Notes under the pieces: model-generated | The model's input: only the letters and a program-made list of their open reading frames with translations | Told to the model about the DNA's origin: nothing | The model's database searches: none | NCBI RefSeq assembly: GCF_030816475.1 | Contig: NZ_JAUSXF010000001.1 | Span: 2,356,001 to 2,420,000 of the forward strand | Direction: 5' to 3' | From: Arthrobacter pascens | Lineage (GTDB): Bacteria; Actinomycetota; Actinomycetes; Actinomycetales; Micrococcaceae | DNA: 64,000 nucleotides | Program-made: the position numbers and the translations under genes | Shown: piece by piece, positions 36,160 through 45,785 of the stretch | Layout: each line of letters begins with the position of its first letter | Position numbering within the stretch: the first letter of the stretch is position 1

Positions 36160-37220
36160 GCGCCTGGTACAAGGCGCAGCAGCTTTGGCGAGGGGAGCGA
36201 GTTCGCAGCGATGAGCATTCGTTCCATACAAATTGCCCTTCTTCGCAATATCCGAAGAACCGAACGCAGGCAACGACAAGTTCTAGGCCACGTTGCAGTT
36301 GGTCGGCCGTCTCCAATGCTGGTGGCGGCCCTTTATGCGCTCCGTATCGACGGTACTTGCTGGCAAATGCGAGTACACGCTACTCGTGTCCGCCTATCTC
36401 GTGAACAGTACTGTCGACCAATAAGCCCAATGGGAACACCGGTGGGCATTCGGTGACGACGGCGGATGGTATCGGGATGGCGATTGAAGGACAGGGCCTG
36501 AAAGCATCATGTAGGGCGCAATCCCTTCAGCTCCACGTTCTCCTGAGCCCAAGCCGGCAAGGCGCTGGTAGCCCCGGAAAGCATCCTGGAAGAGCATTCC
36601 GTTGGGACACCCGGCATTCATCTTCGAGAGCGGTCCGTGGCTCTTCCCGGCGGGTCAGTCCATGACCGGGCCCGAGTCCGACAGTGAGCCCTTGCCGCTT
36701 CTGAGCCATCCGTGTTGGAGATGCTCCGCGCTGATTTGGAGGACGATGGAGTTTGGGCGGTCTTCATTGCACCTGCCACGCTCCCTAACCAGGGGCGCGG
36801 CAGCTCTATGTTCTACCGAAAGTCTTCCGGACCCGGCTCCCCCACTGCCGGTTCTGAACCCATCAGGTCGCAACACAACTGTCGGCTCTAAACTCCTCAT
36901 GGCGATTCTTCCTCCTATTCAGACTTCTCATGGTCTGAAACGGGAGAAATGGCATGACCGGCTAGTTCGGCTGCTGAGCGGAAGAGGATCTGTCGAATCC
37001 AGTGAGAGGGCCGTGCGTCCTCTACATAATGCGGGGGAAGGAGGGCTTCCGGCTTGTGACGAAAGACAGGTTATCGGCGTTCAAACAACGGGAGTGGAAG
37101 TGGATGCGAGAACTCCCGTCCCTGGGAGAATTAGGCATTTTCGCAGGTCAGAAGCGGTTTGTGTTCCTTCCTTGACGGCATTGCTCGCAGGCCCAACCCA
37201 CTCTGTCGACGCCGGCCGGA
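36160..37220. other. 1-kb gap without a convincing gene
   Basis: Frames here are short, arginine- or proline-rich and unlike any family I know. The only structure seen is a dispersed hairpin repeat at 37073-37123. Probably decayed DNA before the catabolic operon. Confidence 0.45.
37073..37123 (+). repeat. Dispersed hairpin repeat, copy 1
   Basis: About 50 bp closely matching 47693-47743. Arms ACGGGAGT (37088-37095) and ACTCCCGT (37112-37119) flank GGAAGTGGATGCGAGA, giving an 8-bp stem. Present twice in non-coding DNA about 10.6 kb apart, so it resembles a small mobile or REP-like unit. Confidence 0.65.
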
Positions 37221-38252
37221 CTACGCGACGCGTGCGCCGGAGGCGAGCTGGACGGCAACGTCGATGATCATATCTTCCTGTCCGCCGACGTAGCCGGCTT
37301 TGCCGATTTCTTCAAGAATCTGCCAGGCGGGGACGCTGTAGCGTTCCGCGGCGCGTTCGGCATGGATGAGGAAGGAAGAATAGACGCCGGCGTAGCCCTG
37401 CATGATGGAGGCCCGGTCCATGATGGGCATGCGGGTGATAATCGGCTTGACCACGTCTTCTGCTGCCGCCATTAGGCCGTGAACGTCGACGCCGGTGCTG
37501 ATGCCCAGGCGTTCGAACGCTGCGGCGAGGACCTCGGTGGGTGAGTTGCCCGCCCCGGCGCCCAGGGCCAGGAGGGTCCCGTCGATCTGCTTGGCGCCCG
37601 CCCGGGCGGCGTAGACGGAATTCGCGACGCCGAAGCTGAGGTTCTGGTGGCCGTGAAAGCCTACCTGGGCGTCGGTGCCGAGTTCGGTCACCAGGGCGCC
37701 GACACGGTCCGAGACGTCCTCGAGGATCAGTGCCCCGGCGGAGTCCACAACGTACACGCACTGGCACCCTGCATCGGCCATGATCCGTGCCTGTTCGGCG
37801 AGCTTTTCCGGCGTGGCGCGGTGGGAGAGCATGAGGAAGCCGACAGTTTCCATGCCGAGTTTGCGGGCGTGCTGGAAGTGCTGAATGGAGACGTCCGCCT
37901 CAGTGCAGTGGGTTGCAATCCGTGCCACCGATGCGCCTGCCTCGTGGGCGGCGTTCAGGTCGTGGATTGTTCCCAGCCCCGGGAGCAGGAGCACCGCAAT
38001 CTTGGCGTTTTTCGCTTCGTCAACGGCCGCGCGGACCAGATCCAACTCAGGGGTGAGGGAGAACCCGTAATTAAACGACGACCCGCCCAGACCGTCACCG
38101 TGCGTTACTTCAATAACCTCGACCTTGGCGTCATCGAGCGCGCGGACGACGGAGCGCACGTGGTCTTCGGTGAATTTGTGGCTCATGGCATGGGAGCCGT
38201 CGCGCAGCGTGGTGTCAGTCAGCCGGACACTCAAGTCAGTCATCCGTGTCAT
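37221..38252 (-). CDS. nbaI: 4-hydroxy-2-oxovalerate aldolase
   Basis: 343 residues, DmpG/MhpE/BphI family. [20 protein letters not shown] holds the metal-site DTTLRDG motif. [35 protein letters not shown] and [17 protein letters not shown] (metal HxH) are conserved. It splits 4-hydroxy-2-oxovalerate to pyruvate and acetaldehyde, which is channelled to the partner dehydrogenase encoded 2 bp upstream. GGAG 8 bp before ATG 38252. Last gene of the 3-hydroxyanthranilate operon. Symbol by analogy with the nba genes of Pseudomonas. Confidence 0.93.
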   Translation of the reverse strand: MTRMTDLSVRLTDTTLRDGSHAMSHKFTEDHVRSVVRALDDAKVEVIEVTHGDGLGGSSFNYGFSLTPELDLVRAAVDEAKNAKIAVLLLPGLGTIHDLNAAHEAGASVARIATHCTEADVSIQHFQHARKLGMETVGFLMLSHRATPEKLAEQARIMADAGCQCVYVVDSAGALILEDVSDRVGALVTELGTDAQVGFHGHQNLSFGVANSVYAARAGAKQIDGTLLALGAGAGNSPTEVLAAAFERLGISTGVDVHGLMAAAEDVVKPIITRMPIMDRASIMQGYAGVYSSFLIHAERAAERYSVPAWQILEEIGKAGYVGGQEDMIIDVAVQLASGARVA

Positions 38253-38254
38253 TG

Positions 38255-39193
38255 TTATGCTCCTACAGGTGTTGAAGAGATGGCGGCGTCCATGCGTTCG
38301 GCCAGCAGGTCAGCTGTCCGGGTGGCGGCGGCGGTGATGACGTCAAGGTTCCCGGCGTATTCGGGCAGGTAATCGGCCGCACCTTTGACCTGGACCCAGA
38401 CACCGACACGGCCGTTACCGTTCCAGTCCTCGCGAGCGGGATCGAACTGGGGCTCAACCCGCAGGGAGTAGCCGGGGACGTAGTCCTGGATCTTTACGAC
38501 CGCCTCGTCAATGGCGGCACGGATCCGATCCTGCAGCTCGCCAGGCTCTGCGGCTGCGGCGGGGATGGCAGCGTAGATCGTGTTGCGCATGATCATGGGC
38601 GGTTCCACGGGGTTGATGATGATGATGGCCTTGCCGCGCTTGGCCCCGCCGACCACTTCGAGGGCCTTTGCGGTGGTCTCGGTGAACTCGTCGACATTGG
38701 CTCGGGTACCGGGCCCGGCAGATTTGGAGGCAATGGATGCCACAATTTCCGCGTACTCGACAGGAACCACGGATGAGACCGCTGCAACGATCGGCGTGGT
38801 GGCCTGCCCGGCGCAGGTGATCATGTTGACGTTCAGGACGTCTTCGAGCGCGTCCAGGTTCACCACCGGGCACAGGTACGGGCCGACGGCGGCAGGGGTC
38901 AGGTCGATCGCGTGGATACCGGCGGCCTTGTACTTGGGAGCGTTGACCTCGTGGGCCTTGGCTGAGGTGCATTCGAACACGAAGTCGGGAAGTTCGTCCT
39001 GGGCCAGGAGCCAGTCCACGCCTTCGGCGGAGGTGGTGAGGCCCAGCCGTGCGGCGCGGGCGAGCCCGTCGGAGGCCGGGTCCACGCCGATCATGTATTT
39101 GACTTCAACGTTGCTGCTTCGGCGCATGATTTTAAACATCAGGTCGGTGCCGATGTTGCCTGAGCCGACGATGGCTGCTGTTTTCTTTGCCAT
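38255..39193 (-). CDS. nbaJ: Acetaldehyde dehydrogenase (acylating)
   Basis: 312 residues, DmpF/MhpF family. [20 protein letters not shown] is the Rossmann loop. [17 protein letters not shown] contains the catalytic cysteine. Converts acetaldehyde, NAD+ and CoA to acetyl-CoA in a complex with the aldolase, avoiding release of toxic aldehyde. AGGAC upstream of ATG 39193. It lies 11 bp after the hydratase gene. Confidence 0.94.
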   Translation of the reverse strand: MAKKTAAIVGSGNIGTDLMFKIMRRSSNVEVKYMIGVDPASDGLARAARLGLTTSAEGVDWLLAQDELPDFVFECTSAKAHEVNAPKYKAAGIHAIDLTPAAVGPYLCPVVNLDALEDVLNVNMITCAGQATTPIVAAVSSVVPVEYAEIVASIASKSAGPGTRANVDEFTETTAKALEVVGGAKRGKAIIIINPVEPPMIMRNTIYAAIPAAAAEPGELQDRIRAAIDEAVVKIQDYVPGYSLRVEPQFDPAREDWNGNGRVGVWVQVKGAADYLPEYAGNLDVITAAATRTADLLAERMDAAISSTPVGA

Positions 39194-39204
39194 GGTGGTT
39201 GTCC

Positions 39205-40011
39205 TTAGTCTGTGAAGTGAATGGTCAGTGAACCAAGCGGACCGAAATCTGCGGTCGCCGTACTGTCCGTGACAACCGGCATGGCTGCGGTGAAGGAGCC
39301 GGGCAGGACCAGCTGGCCTGCTTCGAGCGCCACGCCCTGTTCGCCGAGGACGTTGGCGAGCCAGGCCAGCGGCGCCACGGGGTTGCCCATGACATCGGCC
39401 CCCGTGCCGGTGCCGGTAACTTCGCCGTCGATCACCAGCGAACAGGTGACGTCCTGAAGATCCGCGGGGTCAATATCCAGCGGAGTCGTTCCAACCGCGA
39501 TCGCGCCGCAGGAGGCATTGTCGGCTACCGTGTCGACCAGTTTGATGTCCCAGTCCGTGATGCGTGAGTCAATGATCTCAATCGCCGGATATATAGCACC
39601 GATCGCGGCGGCGGCCTGTTCCAGGGTGATGCCTGGTCCCTGGAGGGACTCCTTGAGGACAAAGCCGAACTCCGGCTCAACCTTGGGTTGAATAAACGTG
39701 GACGCCGGGATCCGGGCGCCATCGTGATGCACCATGTCCTCGAAGAAGAACCCGAAGTCCGGCGAGTCCACGCCCAACTGACGCTGCATAGCCACCGAGG
39801 TAAGGCCCACTTTGCGCCCAGCCAGTACCCGTCCGTTGGCGAGGTGCTGTTCAAGCTGCGAGTTCTGGACGTCGTAGGAATCTGAGAGGGTCATTCCTTG
39901 GAGTCGGTCCCGCAGCGGGGCCACCGGCACCAGGGACACGGTGGCTGCCAGCAGCTCATCGGCGAGGCCGTCAAGGACCGCTTTGCGGGAGGAAGTTATT
40001 GAAGTATTCAT
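39205..40011 (-). CDS. nbaH: 2-keto-4-pentenoate hydratase
   Basis: 268 residues, MhpD/DmpE family (FAH-like fold). Metal-site acids are visible in [13 protein letters not shown] and [40 protein letters not shown] is the signature region. Adds water to 2-oxopent-4-enoate giving 4-hydroxy-2-oxovalerate. Paralogous to the decarboxylase at 42162-42953, with which such hydratases often form a complex. Confidence 0.9.
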   Translation of the reverse strand: MNTSITSSRKAVLDGLADELLAATVSLVPVAPLRDRLQGMTLSDSYDVQNSQLEQHLANGRVLAGRKVGLTSVAMQRQLGVDSPDFGFFFEDMVHHDGARIPASTFIQPKVEPEFGFVLKESLQGPGITLEQAAAAIGAIYPAIEIIDSRITDWDIKLVDTVADNASCGAIAVGTTPLDIDPADLQDVTCSLVIDGEVTGTGTGADVMGNPVAPLAWLANVLGEQGVALEAGQLVLPGSFTAAMPVVTDSTATADFGPLGSLTIHFTD

Positions 40012-40137
40012 TGGAGTGCCTGCCTTGTCTTGAGGTCCCGATTTACGCGGTTGGATTTTTCTGCGCCCGGTCGGAACTGCCTCAAACTCTCTCGCCCCCC
40101 CCGGGATCGGGAACGACGGAATGTGCGGGTGTGCGGG

Positions 40138-41211
40138 TCAGGAAGCGCGGAGGCTGCCCTCACTGCCGGCTCGGCTGACTGATTCCATTCCCAGGAAGCG
40201 CAGGGCGTTCCCTCCGAGCATGTTCGCCCGCTGTCCCTCGTCCAGGAACGACGCGGATCGGATGAGCCGGCCCGCTGGCTGCTCACCCAAGGGGTAGGGA
40301 AAGTCGCTGCCGAGCATTATCTGGCTGGAGCCCATCGTGTCCATCAGGAGCCGCAGGGAGGGTTCGTTGAAGACCACCGAATCCACGCTGAAACGCGATA
40401 CGTAATGAGAAGGCGGGAACTGGGATTTGGCAATCAGGTCCCCGCGCCTGTGCCAGGCGTTGTCCATCCGGCCCAGCCAGTAAGGGAATGATCCGCCGCC
40501 ATGGGCAAAGCAGAGCTGCAGGGATTCCGGCAACTTGTCGAAGCCGCCGCCAAGAATGAGCGACAGAATTGACAGGTGCGTTTCGGCCGGCATTCCGACA
40601 AGCCATTGCGCCATCCAGCGGTCCAGCCGCGATGAATTGGGCATGTCCCAAGGATGGACGAAGACCGGGACATCCTTGTCGGCGCAATGCTGCAGGAAGG
40701 TGATGATTCCGGCGTCGTCCAGGTCCCGGTCACCGACATGGTTACCGATCTCGACGCCCTTATGTCCGTTGTCCATGCAGCGGTCCAGTTCGCGGCACGC
40801 AGCGTCGGTGTCCTGCAGTGGGACCTGACAGAACGGAACCAGGCGGCCCTGGCCTTCGGCGGCGATCTCCAAGGCAAGGTCATTGAATATTTGGCTGACT
40901 TTGACCGCTTCCTCCGGTTTTCTGCCGTAGGAAAAGAACACCGGCGTGGGTGACATGACTTGGTAGTCCACGCCGTCGCTGTCCATTTGTTCAAGCCGCA
41001 CCTGTGCCTGCCAGGCGTTGTCCTGGATAGGACGGAATTCTGTGTCCCCCATCATCATCATGGCTTCACGTTCGCCGTCGACGCGGAGCGAGGGCCATGG
41101 TCCGGCGGACCCGGTGTGCTCCTCCAGGTCCGGCCAGCCCTTCGGCACGTAGTGGGTGTGGATGTCCACGACGGGGGTGCGCTCAAGAAGGGAGCTATCC
41201 TCCATGGTCAC
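40138..41211 (-). CDS. nbaD: 2-amino-3-carboxymuconate semialdehyde decarboxylase
   Basis: About 357 residues, amidohydrolase superfamily, ACMSD type. VVDIHTHYVPKGWP gives metal ligands H18 and H20. GNHVGDRDLDD, VFVHPWDMP, CFAHGGGSFPYWLGRMD and IMLGSDFPYPLGEQ carry further ligands. Decarboxylates the 3-hydroxyanthranilate ring-cleavage product before it cyclises to quinolinate, giving 2-aminomuconate semialdehyde. GTG 41211 overlaps the dioxygenase stop; ATG 41205 is also possible. A 126-bp gap to the hydratase is the largest inside the operon. Confidence 0.92.
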   Translation of the reverse strand: MTMEDSSLLERTPVVDIHTHYVPKGWPDLEEHTGSAGPWPSLRVDGEREAMMMMGDTEFRPIQDNAWQAQVRLEQMDSDGVDYQVMSPTPVFFSYGRKPEEAVKVSQIFNDLALEIAAEGQGRLVPFCQVPLQDTDAACRELDRCMDNGHKGVEIGNHVGDRDLDDAGIITFLQHCADKDVPVFVHPWDMPNSSRLDRWMAQWLVGMPAETHLSILSLILGGGFDKLPESLQLCFAHGGGSFPYWLGRMDNAWHRRGDLIAKSQFPPSHYVSRFSVDSVVFNEPSLRLLMDTMGSSQIMLGSDFPYPLGEQPAGRLIRSASFLDEGQRANMLGGNALRFLGMESVSRAGSEGSLRAS

Positions 41212-41735
41212 CCACGTCCAGGGTGGACGGCGCCGCAGTTGGGGCAGGTCCGGGCGGCATCATCGCTGTTGTAAAAATCCTCGAATACCGGGGGCAGGTC
41301 CGCCACGATATCCCGGACCTGAAGCTCTACCTCGTGGATCTTGTGGGAGCACTCCATGCAGTACCACTGGAACTTCTCCAGGGTGCCCTCTTCTCGGATG
41401 CGTTCGACGACGATACCAATTGAACCGGCCTCGGGCCGCTGCGGGGAATGCGGGAGGTTTCCCTGCAAGAGCCAGGTCTCGCCTTCCTTGATGTCGATGC
41501 GGCGGGGGCCCTCATCGGTCATGACGTTGACGTGCATGTTGCCCTTGACCTGGTAAAACCATTCCTCATACGGATCGACGTGGAAGTCGGTCCGCTGGTT
41601 GGGTCCGCCGACGACCTGGACAATGAAGTCTTTGGAGCCGGTCCACATGGCTTTGTTGTTGACAGGGGGCTTAAGGCTCGCTGAGTTCTCGTTGATCCAT
41701 TGCTCAAAATTATGGATGGGTGCGATGTCAGTCAT
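41208..41735 (-). CDS. nbaC: 3-hydroxyanthranilate 3,4-dioxygenase
   Basis: 175 residues, cupin fold. Catalytic Fe ligands H52, E58 and H96 lie in TDFHVDPYEEWFYQ and GNLPHSPQRP. A bacterial-type C-terminal rubredoxin-like iron site is complete: CMEC (126, 129) and CPNC (164, 167). It opens the 3-hydroxyanthranilate ring between C3 and C4. AAGGAAAC precedes the ATG, which overlaps the previous stop by 4 bp. This gene identifies the pathway. Confidence 0.95.
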   Translation of the reverse strand: MTDIAPIHNFEQWINENSASLKPPVNNKAMWTGSKDFIVQVVGGPNQRTDFHVDPYEEWFYQVKGNMHVNVMTDEGPRRIDIKEGETWLLQGNLPHSPQRPEAGSIGIVVERIREEGTLEKFQWYCMECSHKIHEVELQVRDIVADLPPVFEDFYNSDDAARTCPNCGAVHPGRG

Positions 41736-42169
41736 GACTGTTTCCTTATCTCTGGTGTGGCCGGGATTTTGGCGACTGCCTGGATTTCAATGAGTAGGTG
41801 GGGGTGCGGAAGTTGGTGGACAGCGACCGTTGTGCGGGATGGCCCTGTTTCGTCGAAGTACTGTGCGTAAACCTCGTTGTATCCGCCGAAGTCGTTCATG
41901 CTGACCAGGTAGGTGGTGATCTGCACGAGGTCCCCGAGGCCGCCGCCCATTGAATTCAGAATTGACTCGATGTTTTCAATGACTGCCCGGGTCTGGGCGC
42001 GGATGTCAAGGGATGTCACCCCGAGATGGTCCACTTCCACCCCGACAAATGTGTTATCCGGCAGGCGGCTGCTGGTGCCGGAAATGAACACTAAGTCGCC
42101 GGCCTGCTTGTAGTGAGGGAATCGGCCACGAGGGGTTGCCAGGTGCGGCAGAACCTTGGAGTCAGTCAT
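41732..42169 (-). CDS. nbaF: 2-aminomuconate deaminase (RidA family)
   Basis: 145 residues, YjgF/RidA fold: LVFISGTSSRLPDNTFVG, VIENIESILNSMGGGLGDLV, and TTVAVHQLPHPHLLIEIQAV. In nba/amn clusters this RidA relative removes ammonia from 2-aminomuconate to give 4-oxalocrotonate. The assignment rests on cluster context as much as on sequence. ATG 42169 has GAGGCGGAAA upstream and overlaps the decarboxylase end by 8 bp. Confidence 0.88.
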   Translation of the reverse strand: MTDSKVLPHLATPRGRFPHYKQAGDLVFISGTSSRLPDNTFVGVEVDHLGVTSLDIRAQTRAVIENIESILNSMGGGLGDLVQITTYLVSMNDFGGYNEVYAQYFDETGPSRTTVAVHQLPHPHLLIEIQAVAKIPATPEIRKQS

Positions 42170-42953
42170 TGTTTTCCGCCTCAACATTCAGGCTGACCGT
42201 GCCGAGGCCTTCGATATCTGCGCTGACGAGGGCGCCGGGCGTCAACGCGACGGCCGCGGTGGCTGCGCCGGCGAGGATCACTGATCCTGCAGGGATGGTA
42301 AAGCCGTATTTGGCCGACATGGCGAGCAGCCGGGGCAGGGTCAGCAGCGGGTCTCCGAGGATATCCGAGGTGGAACCTTCCGCGGCCGGTGCCCCGTCGA
42401 ACTTCAGCGCCACGGCGCGGCCGGCAAGCTTCGGCGTCATTGGCTGCCATGGCCCGATGACGTAACGGCAGGCCGAGGTGTTGTCGGCGACAACGTCGGG
42501 GAGGCTGAAGCGGAAGTTTTGGTATCGGGAGTCGATGACCTCAAGTGCGGGAGCGACCGCTTCGACGGCGGCCAGGAACTGTTCCTCAGTGGACTCCGGA
42601 CCGATGCTTGTGCTGAGTCGGAAGGCTATTTCCGGCTCGACGCGGGGGTGGACGAGGCCCTTCAGGGAGAGACTTCCGCCGTCTGAAATTTCCATGGCGT
42701 CGGTGAGGAATCCGACGATCAGTTCCGAAACGCCCATCTGGGCCATCTTGGCTTCGCTGGTGAATCCGAGTTTCCGGCCCGTGCTCCGTTCCCCCCGGTT
42801 TCGGCGCAATTCCAGGAGCTGGTTCTGGATCGAGTAGGCCTGGTCCAGGTCGAGGCTGTCGCCGAACTGTTCTACGGCCTGACCGGTGAGCTGGGCGCTG
42901 TCCAGGGACGCGGCAGCATGCTCCAGCTGTGCCTCATTAAGGGTGGTGCTCAT
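42162..42953 (-). CDS. nbaG: 2-oxo-3-hexenedioate (4-oxalocrotonate) decarboxylase
   Basis: 263 residues, same FAH-like family as the hydratase: GRKLGFTSEAKMAQMGVSEL, HPRVEPEIAFRLST and LEVIDSRYQNFRFSLPDVVA. Decarboxylates 4-oxalocrotonate to 2-oxopent-4-enoate. GAGGAAAC before ATG 42953. The start overlaps the dehydrogenase stop (ATGA). The frame is open back to 43319 inside the dehydrogenase gene, but that part is an antisense-like shadow and is not used. Confidence 0.91.
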   Translation of the reverse strand: MSTTLNEAQLEHAAASLDSAQLTGQAVEQFGDSLDLDQAYSIQNQLLELRRNRGERSTGRKLGFTSEAKMAQMGVSELIVGFLTDAMEISDGGSLSLKGLVHPRVEPEIAFRLSTSIGPESTEEQFLAAVEAVAPALEVIDSRYQNFRFSLPDVVADNTSACRYVIGPWQPMTPKLAGRAVALKFDGAPAAEGSTSDILGDPLLTLPRLLAMSAKYGFTIPAGSVILAGAATAAVALTPGALVSADIEGLGTVSLNVEAENND

Positions 42954-44428
42954 ATCGTTTCCTCCTCGGAAAGGTTGATGCAAACGTTGGTGGGGTCGGT
43001 GTAGAAATGCAGAGAGTTCGTGCCGCCTTCCCGGCCGATGCCGGAGAGACCGGTACCGCCGAAAGGTGAGCGGAGATCCCGCATGTACCATGTATTCACC
43101 CACGAGATGCCCGTCCTCATGCGCCCGCCAACGCGGTGGCCGCGTTCGAGATTGCCTGTCCACACTGAGGCGGCCAGACCGTACTGGGTATCGTTTGCCA
43201 GACGCACCGCTTCGTCTTCGGTGTCGAACGGGATCAGACCGGCGACGGGACCAAATACTTCCTCCCGCATGGGCGAACTGTTGTGGGCCAGTCCGGTCCA
43301 GAGGGTCGGGAGAACCCACGACCCCTGTGCCAGGTCTGCTGGCATATCCGGAATCCTGCCACCGACAATGGCCGTACCGCCTTCGACTTCAGCCTTCTCG
43401 AAGTAAGAAAGGACCTTATCCCGGTGCTTTTGTGAAATGAGCGGACCGGTAGTGGTCCCCTTATCGAAGGGCTTGCCCAACACCAGTGACTTGGCATGCT
43501 CTGCCAGCCCCGCGACCACTTCATCGAAAATGGGTCGTTGAATGTATACGCGCTCGGTGCACAAGCACACTTGCCCCGTGTTCGTGAAAATGGAACGGGT
43601 GAGTCCAGCGACGGCCTGCTCAATGTTTGCGTCCGCAAAGACCAGCGCTGCGTTCTTCCCGCCGAGTTCAAAGGAGACCGGACGGACTTTAGGGGCAGCT
43701 GCGCGCATGATGGTTGAGCCGGTCGAGGATTCACCCGTAAAGGTGATGCCGTCCACGCCGTCTGCAGTGGTAAGAAATTCGCCGGCCGAGCCCGCACCGA
43801 AACCGTGAACGACGTTGTACACGCCATCAGGCAGTCCGGCTTCCTTCATGATCTCCCCCAGCAGCGTGGCGGATGTTGGCGTTTCTTCGGACGGTTTGAC
43901 GACCACGGCGTTGCCGCAGGCAATGGCCGGGGCGACCTTCCACGTCAGCAGGAGAAGCGGCAGATTCCATGGCACGATGACGGCAACGACCCCCAGAGGC
44001 TTGCGCAGTGCGTAGTTCAGTGCGCGGCGCCCGTCCGGGAACTCTGTCAAGTACGAATCGACGCCCGCCGTGGCGATCATGTCAGCGAAGGCACTGAAAT
44101 TCAACGAGGCCCGGGACACGTCAAGATCCCTGGCCAAGGCCTCAGGCTTGCCGGTATCACCGATTTCGGCAGCGAGGAGATCGTCGAAGCGCTCTTCGAT
44201 CCGCTCGGCGATGCGTCGCATGACCGCGGCGCGCTGGTTTGCCGTGTACCGGCCCCACGGACCTTCGAGGGCTTTCTGCGCCGCGCCCACGGCGGAATTA
44301 ACGATGCCGCGGTCCGCTTCCGACACCACGGAGAGGACGCTTCCGTCCACGGGATTGACGTTGTCGAATCCCGTGCCGCCTTCCAGAAATTCGCCGCCAA
44401 CAAAATTGCGTATTAGCTGTGTAGTCAT
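42950..44428 (-). CDS. nbaE: 2-aminomuconate semialdehyde dehydrogenase
   Basis: 492 residues, NAD-dependent aldehyde dehydrogenase of the hydroxymuconate/aminomuconate semialdehyde branch. FELGGKNAALVFADANIEQA holds the general-base glutamate, and NTGQVCLCTERVYIQRP the nucleophile cysteine. VIVPWNLPLLLLTWKVAPAI is the cofactor region. Oxidises 2-aminomuconate semialdehyde to 2-aminomuconate. ATG 44428 is chosen for GGAG 8 bp upstream. First gene of the operon, divergent from the LysR regulator. Confidence 0.93.
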   Translation of the reverse strand: MTTQLIRNFVGGEFLEGGTGFDNVNPVDGSVLSVVSEADRGIVNSAVGAAQKALEGPWGRYTANQRAAVMRRIAERIEERFDDLLAAEIGDTGKPEALARDLDVSRASLNFSAFADMIATAGVDSYLTEFPDGRRALNYALRKPLGVVAVIVPWNLPLLLLTWKVAPAIACGNAVVVKPSEETPTSATLLGEIMKEAGLPDGVYNVVHGFGAGSAGEFLTTADGVDGITFTGESSTGSTIMRAAAPKVRPVSFELGGKNAALVFADANIEQAVAGLTRSIFTNTGQVCLCTERVYIQRPIFDEVVAGLAEHAKSLVLGKPFDKGTTTGPLISQKHRDKVLSYFEKAEVEGGTAIVGGRIPDMPADLAQGSWVLPTLWTGLAHNSSPMREEVFGPVAGLIPFDTEDEAVRLANDTQYGLAASVWTGNLERGHRVGGRMRTGISWVNTWYMRDLRSPFGGTGLSGIGREGGTNSLHFYTDPTNVCINLSEEETI

Positions 44429-44535
44429 GCAGTCTGCTCCAATGTGGCCCCGATTGTCTTCGGTGTGTTCCAAACCACACCTTTCCTGAGTTCAATTGTC
44501 ACCGTCATTGCCATGCTCGTCTAATAGATAATTCG

Positions 44536-44551
44536 TTGCTTCGCATAGCAA
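44536..44551. promoter_or_regulatory. LysR-type binding site in the divergent promoter
   Basis: TTGCT-TCGCAT-AGCAA, an inverted repeat with the T-N11-A spacing of LysR boxes, lies 21 bp before the regulator ATG at 44572 and about 110 bp upstream of the catabolic operon. It makes the alternative TTG start of the regulator at 44536 unlikely. Confidence 0.55.
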
Positions 44552-44571
44552 TACAGGCATACGATTCCCCT

Positions 44572-45555
44572 ATGGACCAAACCCTCATTGACGGCCGGAT
44601 GAAGATCCGGCACCTAGTCCTCGCCCTGGCGATAGCAGAGCACGGCAGCATTGTCCGCGCTGCCCACCACCTTCACATCACTCAACCGGTCGTCACACGT
44701 GGTCTAAAGGAGCTTGAGCAACTTTTAGGAGTTGAATTGTTCGACCGAGGACCCAAAGGTGTAACGCCGACCGTCTTTGCCGTGGCCTTCCTGGAACATG
44801 CACGGGCCATACTCGCCCACCTCAGACAGGCATCGCAACATGTCTCCGAGCTTTCAAATGCGACCGCAGGGACGGTAACTGTGGCAACCCACCTGGCTGG
44901 GGCGAATCTGCTCCTTCCCCGGGCGATAGCGATGCTCAAGTCCAGCCACCCGGGAGTCTTGGTCGTTGTTCGGGAAGGGACTCCCGACAAGCTTGACGCC
45001 GACCTCATGTCAGGCGACGTTGACCTGATCGTGGGGCGTCAAGGACAGCTCAGCTTTGAAGCACCAGTGCGCCAAGTGGATCTATACGAAGAGCCCTTCC
45101 GGATCGTGGCCCGCCAGGATCATCCCGTACTGCTGACCTCGGATCCCCAACTATCAGAGCTGCGTCAGTTCCCCTGGATACTCCCGTTAAAGCAGACCTC
45201 GCTTCGACGAGAGCTCGAGGATCTGTTCCGACAACAAGCAGTGGTGCTCCCCGAGGAGAGGATTGAATGTACAGCTCCCCTGACCGTCCGAACAATTATC
45301 GTCGAGACAGACTACCTGGCTGTCCTCCCTGAGACACTGGCCTTAGCTGAACCGCAGCTCGCCGTCGTCCCAACACCGTTGGCAGGCGTCAGCCAGAAGA
45401 TCGTGGCAACCCTCGCCGCGGAATACTCTCCCAGCCCAAGTACCGCTCTGATGCTGGAGTGTTTAAAGGAAATCGGGGCCCAGATGGGACGGACACCGAC
45501 TCCCGATAGCGTCCAGGACTCACCAAAGAAGTCTCCTAGTGGCATGTCCATTTAG
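44572..45555 (+). CDS. LysR-family regulator of the 3-hydroxyanthranilate operon
   Basis: 327 residues. The helix-turn-helix reads MKIRHLVLALAIAEHGSIVR, then AAHHLHITQPVVTRGLKELE, followed by an effector domain starting near residue 95 (GTVTVATHLAGANLLLPRAI). ATG 44572 is preferred over a TTG at 44536. Divergent from an operon with a shared control region, the standard LysR layout. The inducer is probably a pathway intermediate such as 3-hydroxyanthranilate or aminomuconate. Confidence 0.9.
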   Translation: MDQTLIDGRMKIRHLVLALAIAEHGSIVRAAHHLHITQPVVTRGLKELEQLLGVELFDRGPKGVTPTVFAVAFLEHARAILAHLRQASQHVSELSNATAGTVTVATHLAGANLLLPRAIAMLKSSHPGVLVVVREGTPDKLDADLMSGDVDLIVGRQGQLSFEAPVRQVDLYEEPFRIVARQDHPVLLTSDPQLSELRQFPWILPLKQTSLRRELEDLFRQQAVVLPEERIECTAPLTVRTIIVETDYLAVLPETLALAEPQLAVVPTPLAGVSQKIVATLAAEYSPSPSTALMLECLKEIGAQMGRTPTPDSVQDSPKKSPSGMSI

Positions 45556-45785
45556 ACATGCAATTCAGCCGAAAGAACATTTCTCAAGTATTCATTCCGG
45601 TGGGATACTCGAACCGAGCGTCGAGAACGTGGAGGACGCCGTAGAGATTTCCGGACGAACCCGGGCTTGCAGGTAGGCCGACTGCCTGACCGAAGGCTTT
45701 TTCATGTGGCCGGCACCCTTCGAATGAGCCGGAGTGCCGACCTTTCCACCTAAGCGTTACAGTGCTCCCCAAGAAAGGCCTTCAG

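Noticed and set aside
36602..37267. 221-codon plus-strand frame before the aldolase gene
   Set aside because: Low-complexity, passes through the dispersed hairpin repeat and into the aldolase antisense, no ribosome site.
42954..43319. N-terminal extension of the oxalocrotonate decarboxylase
   Set aside because: Overlaps the dehydrogenase gene, is low-complexity, and a strong ribosome site precedes ATG 42953.
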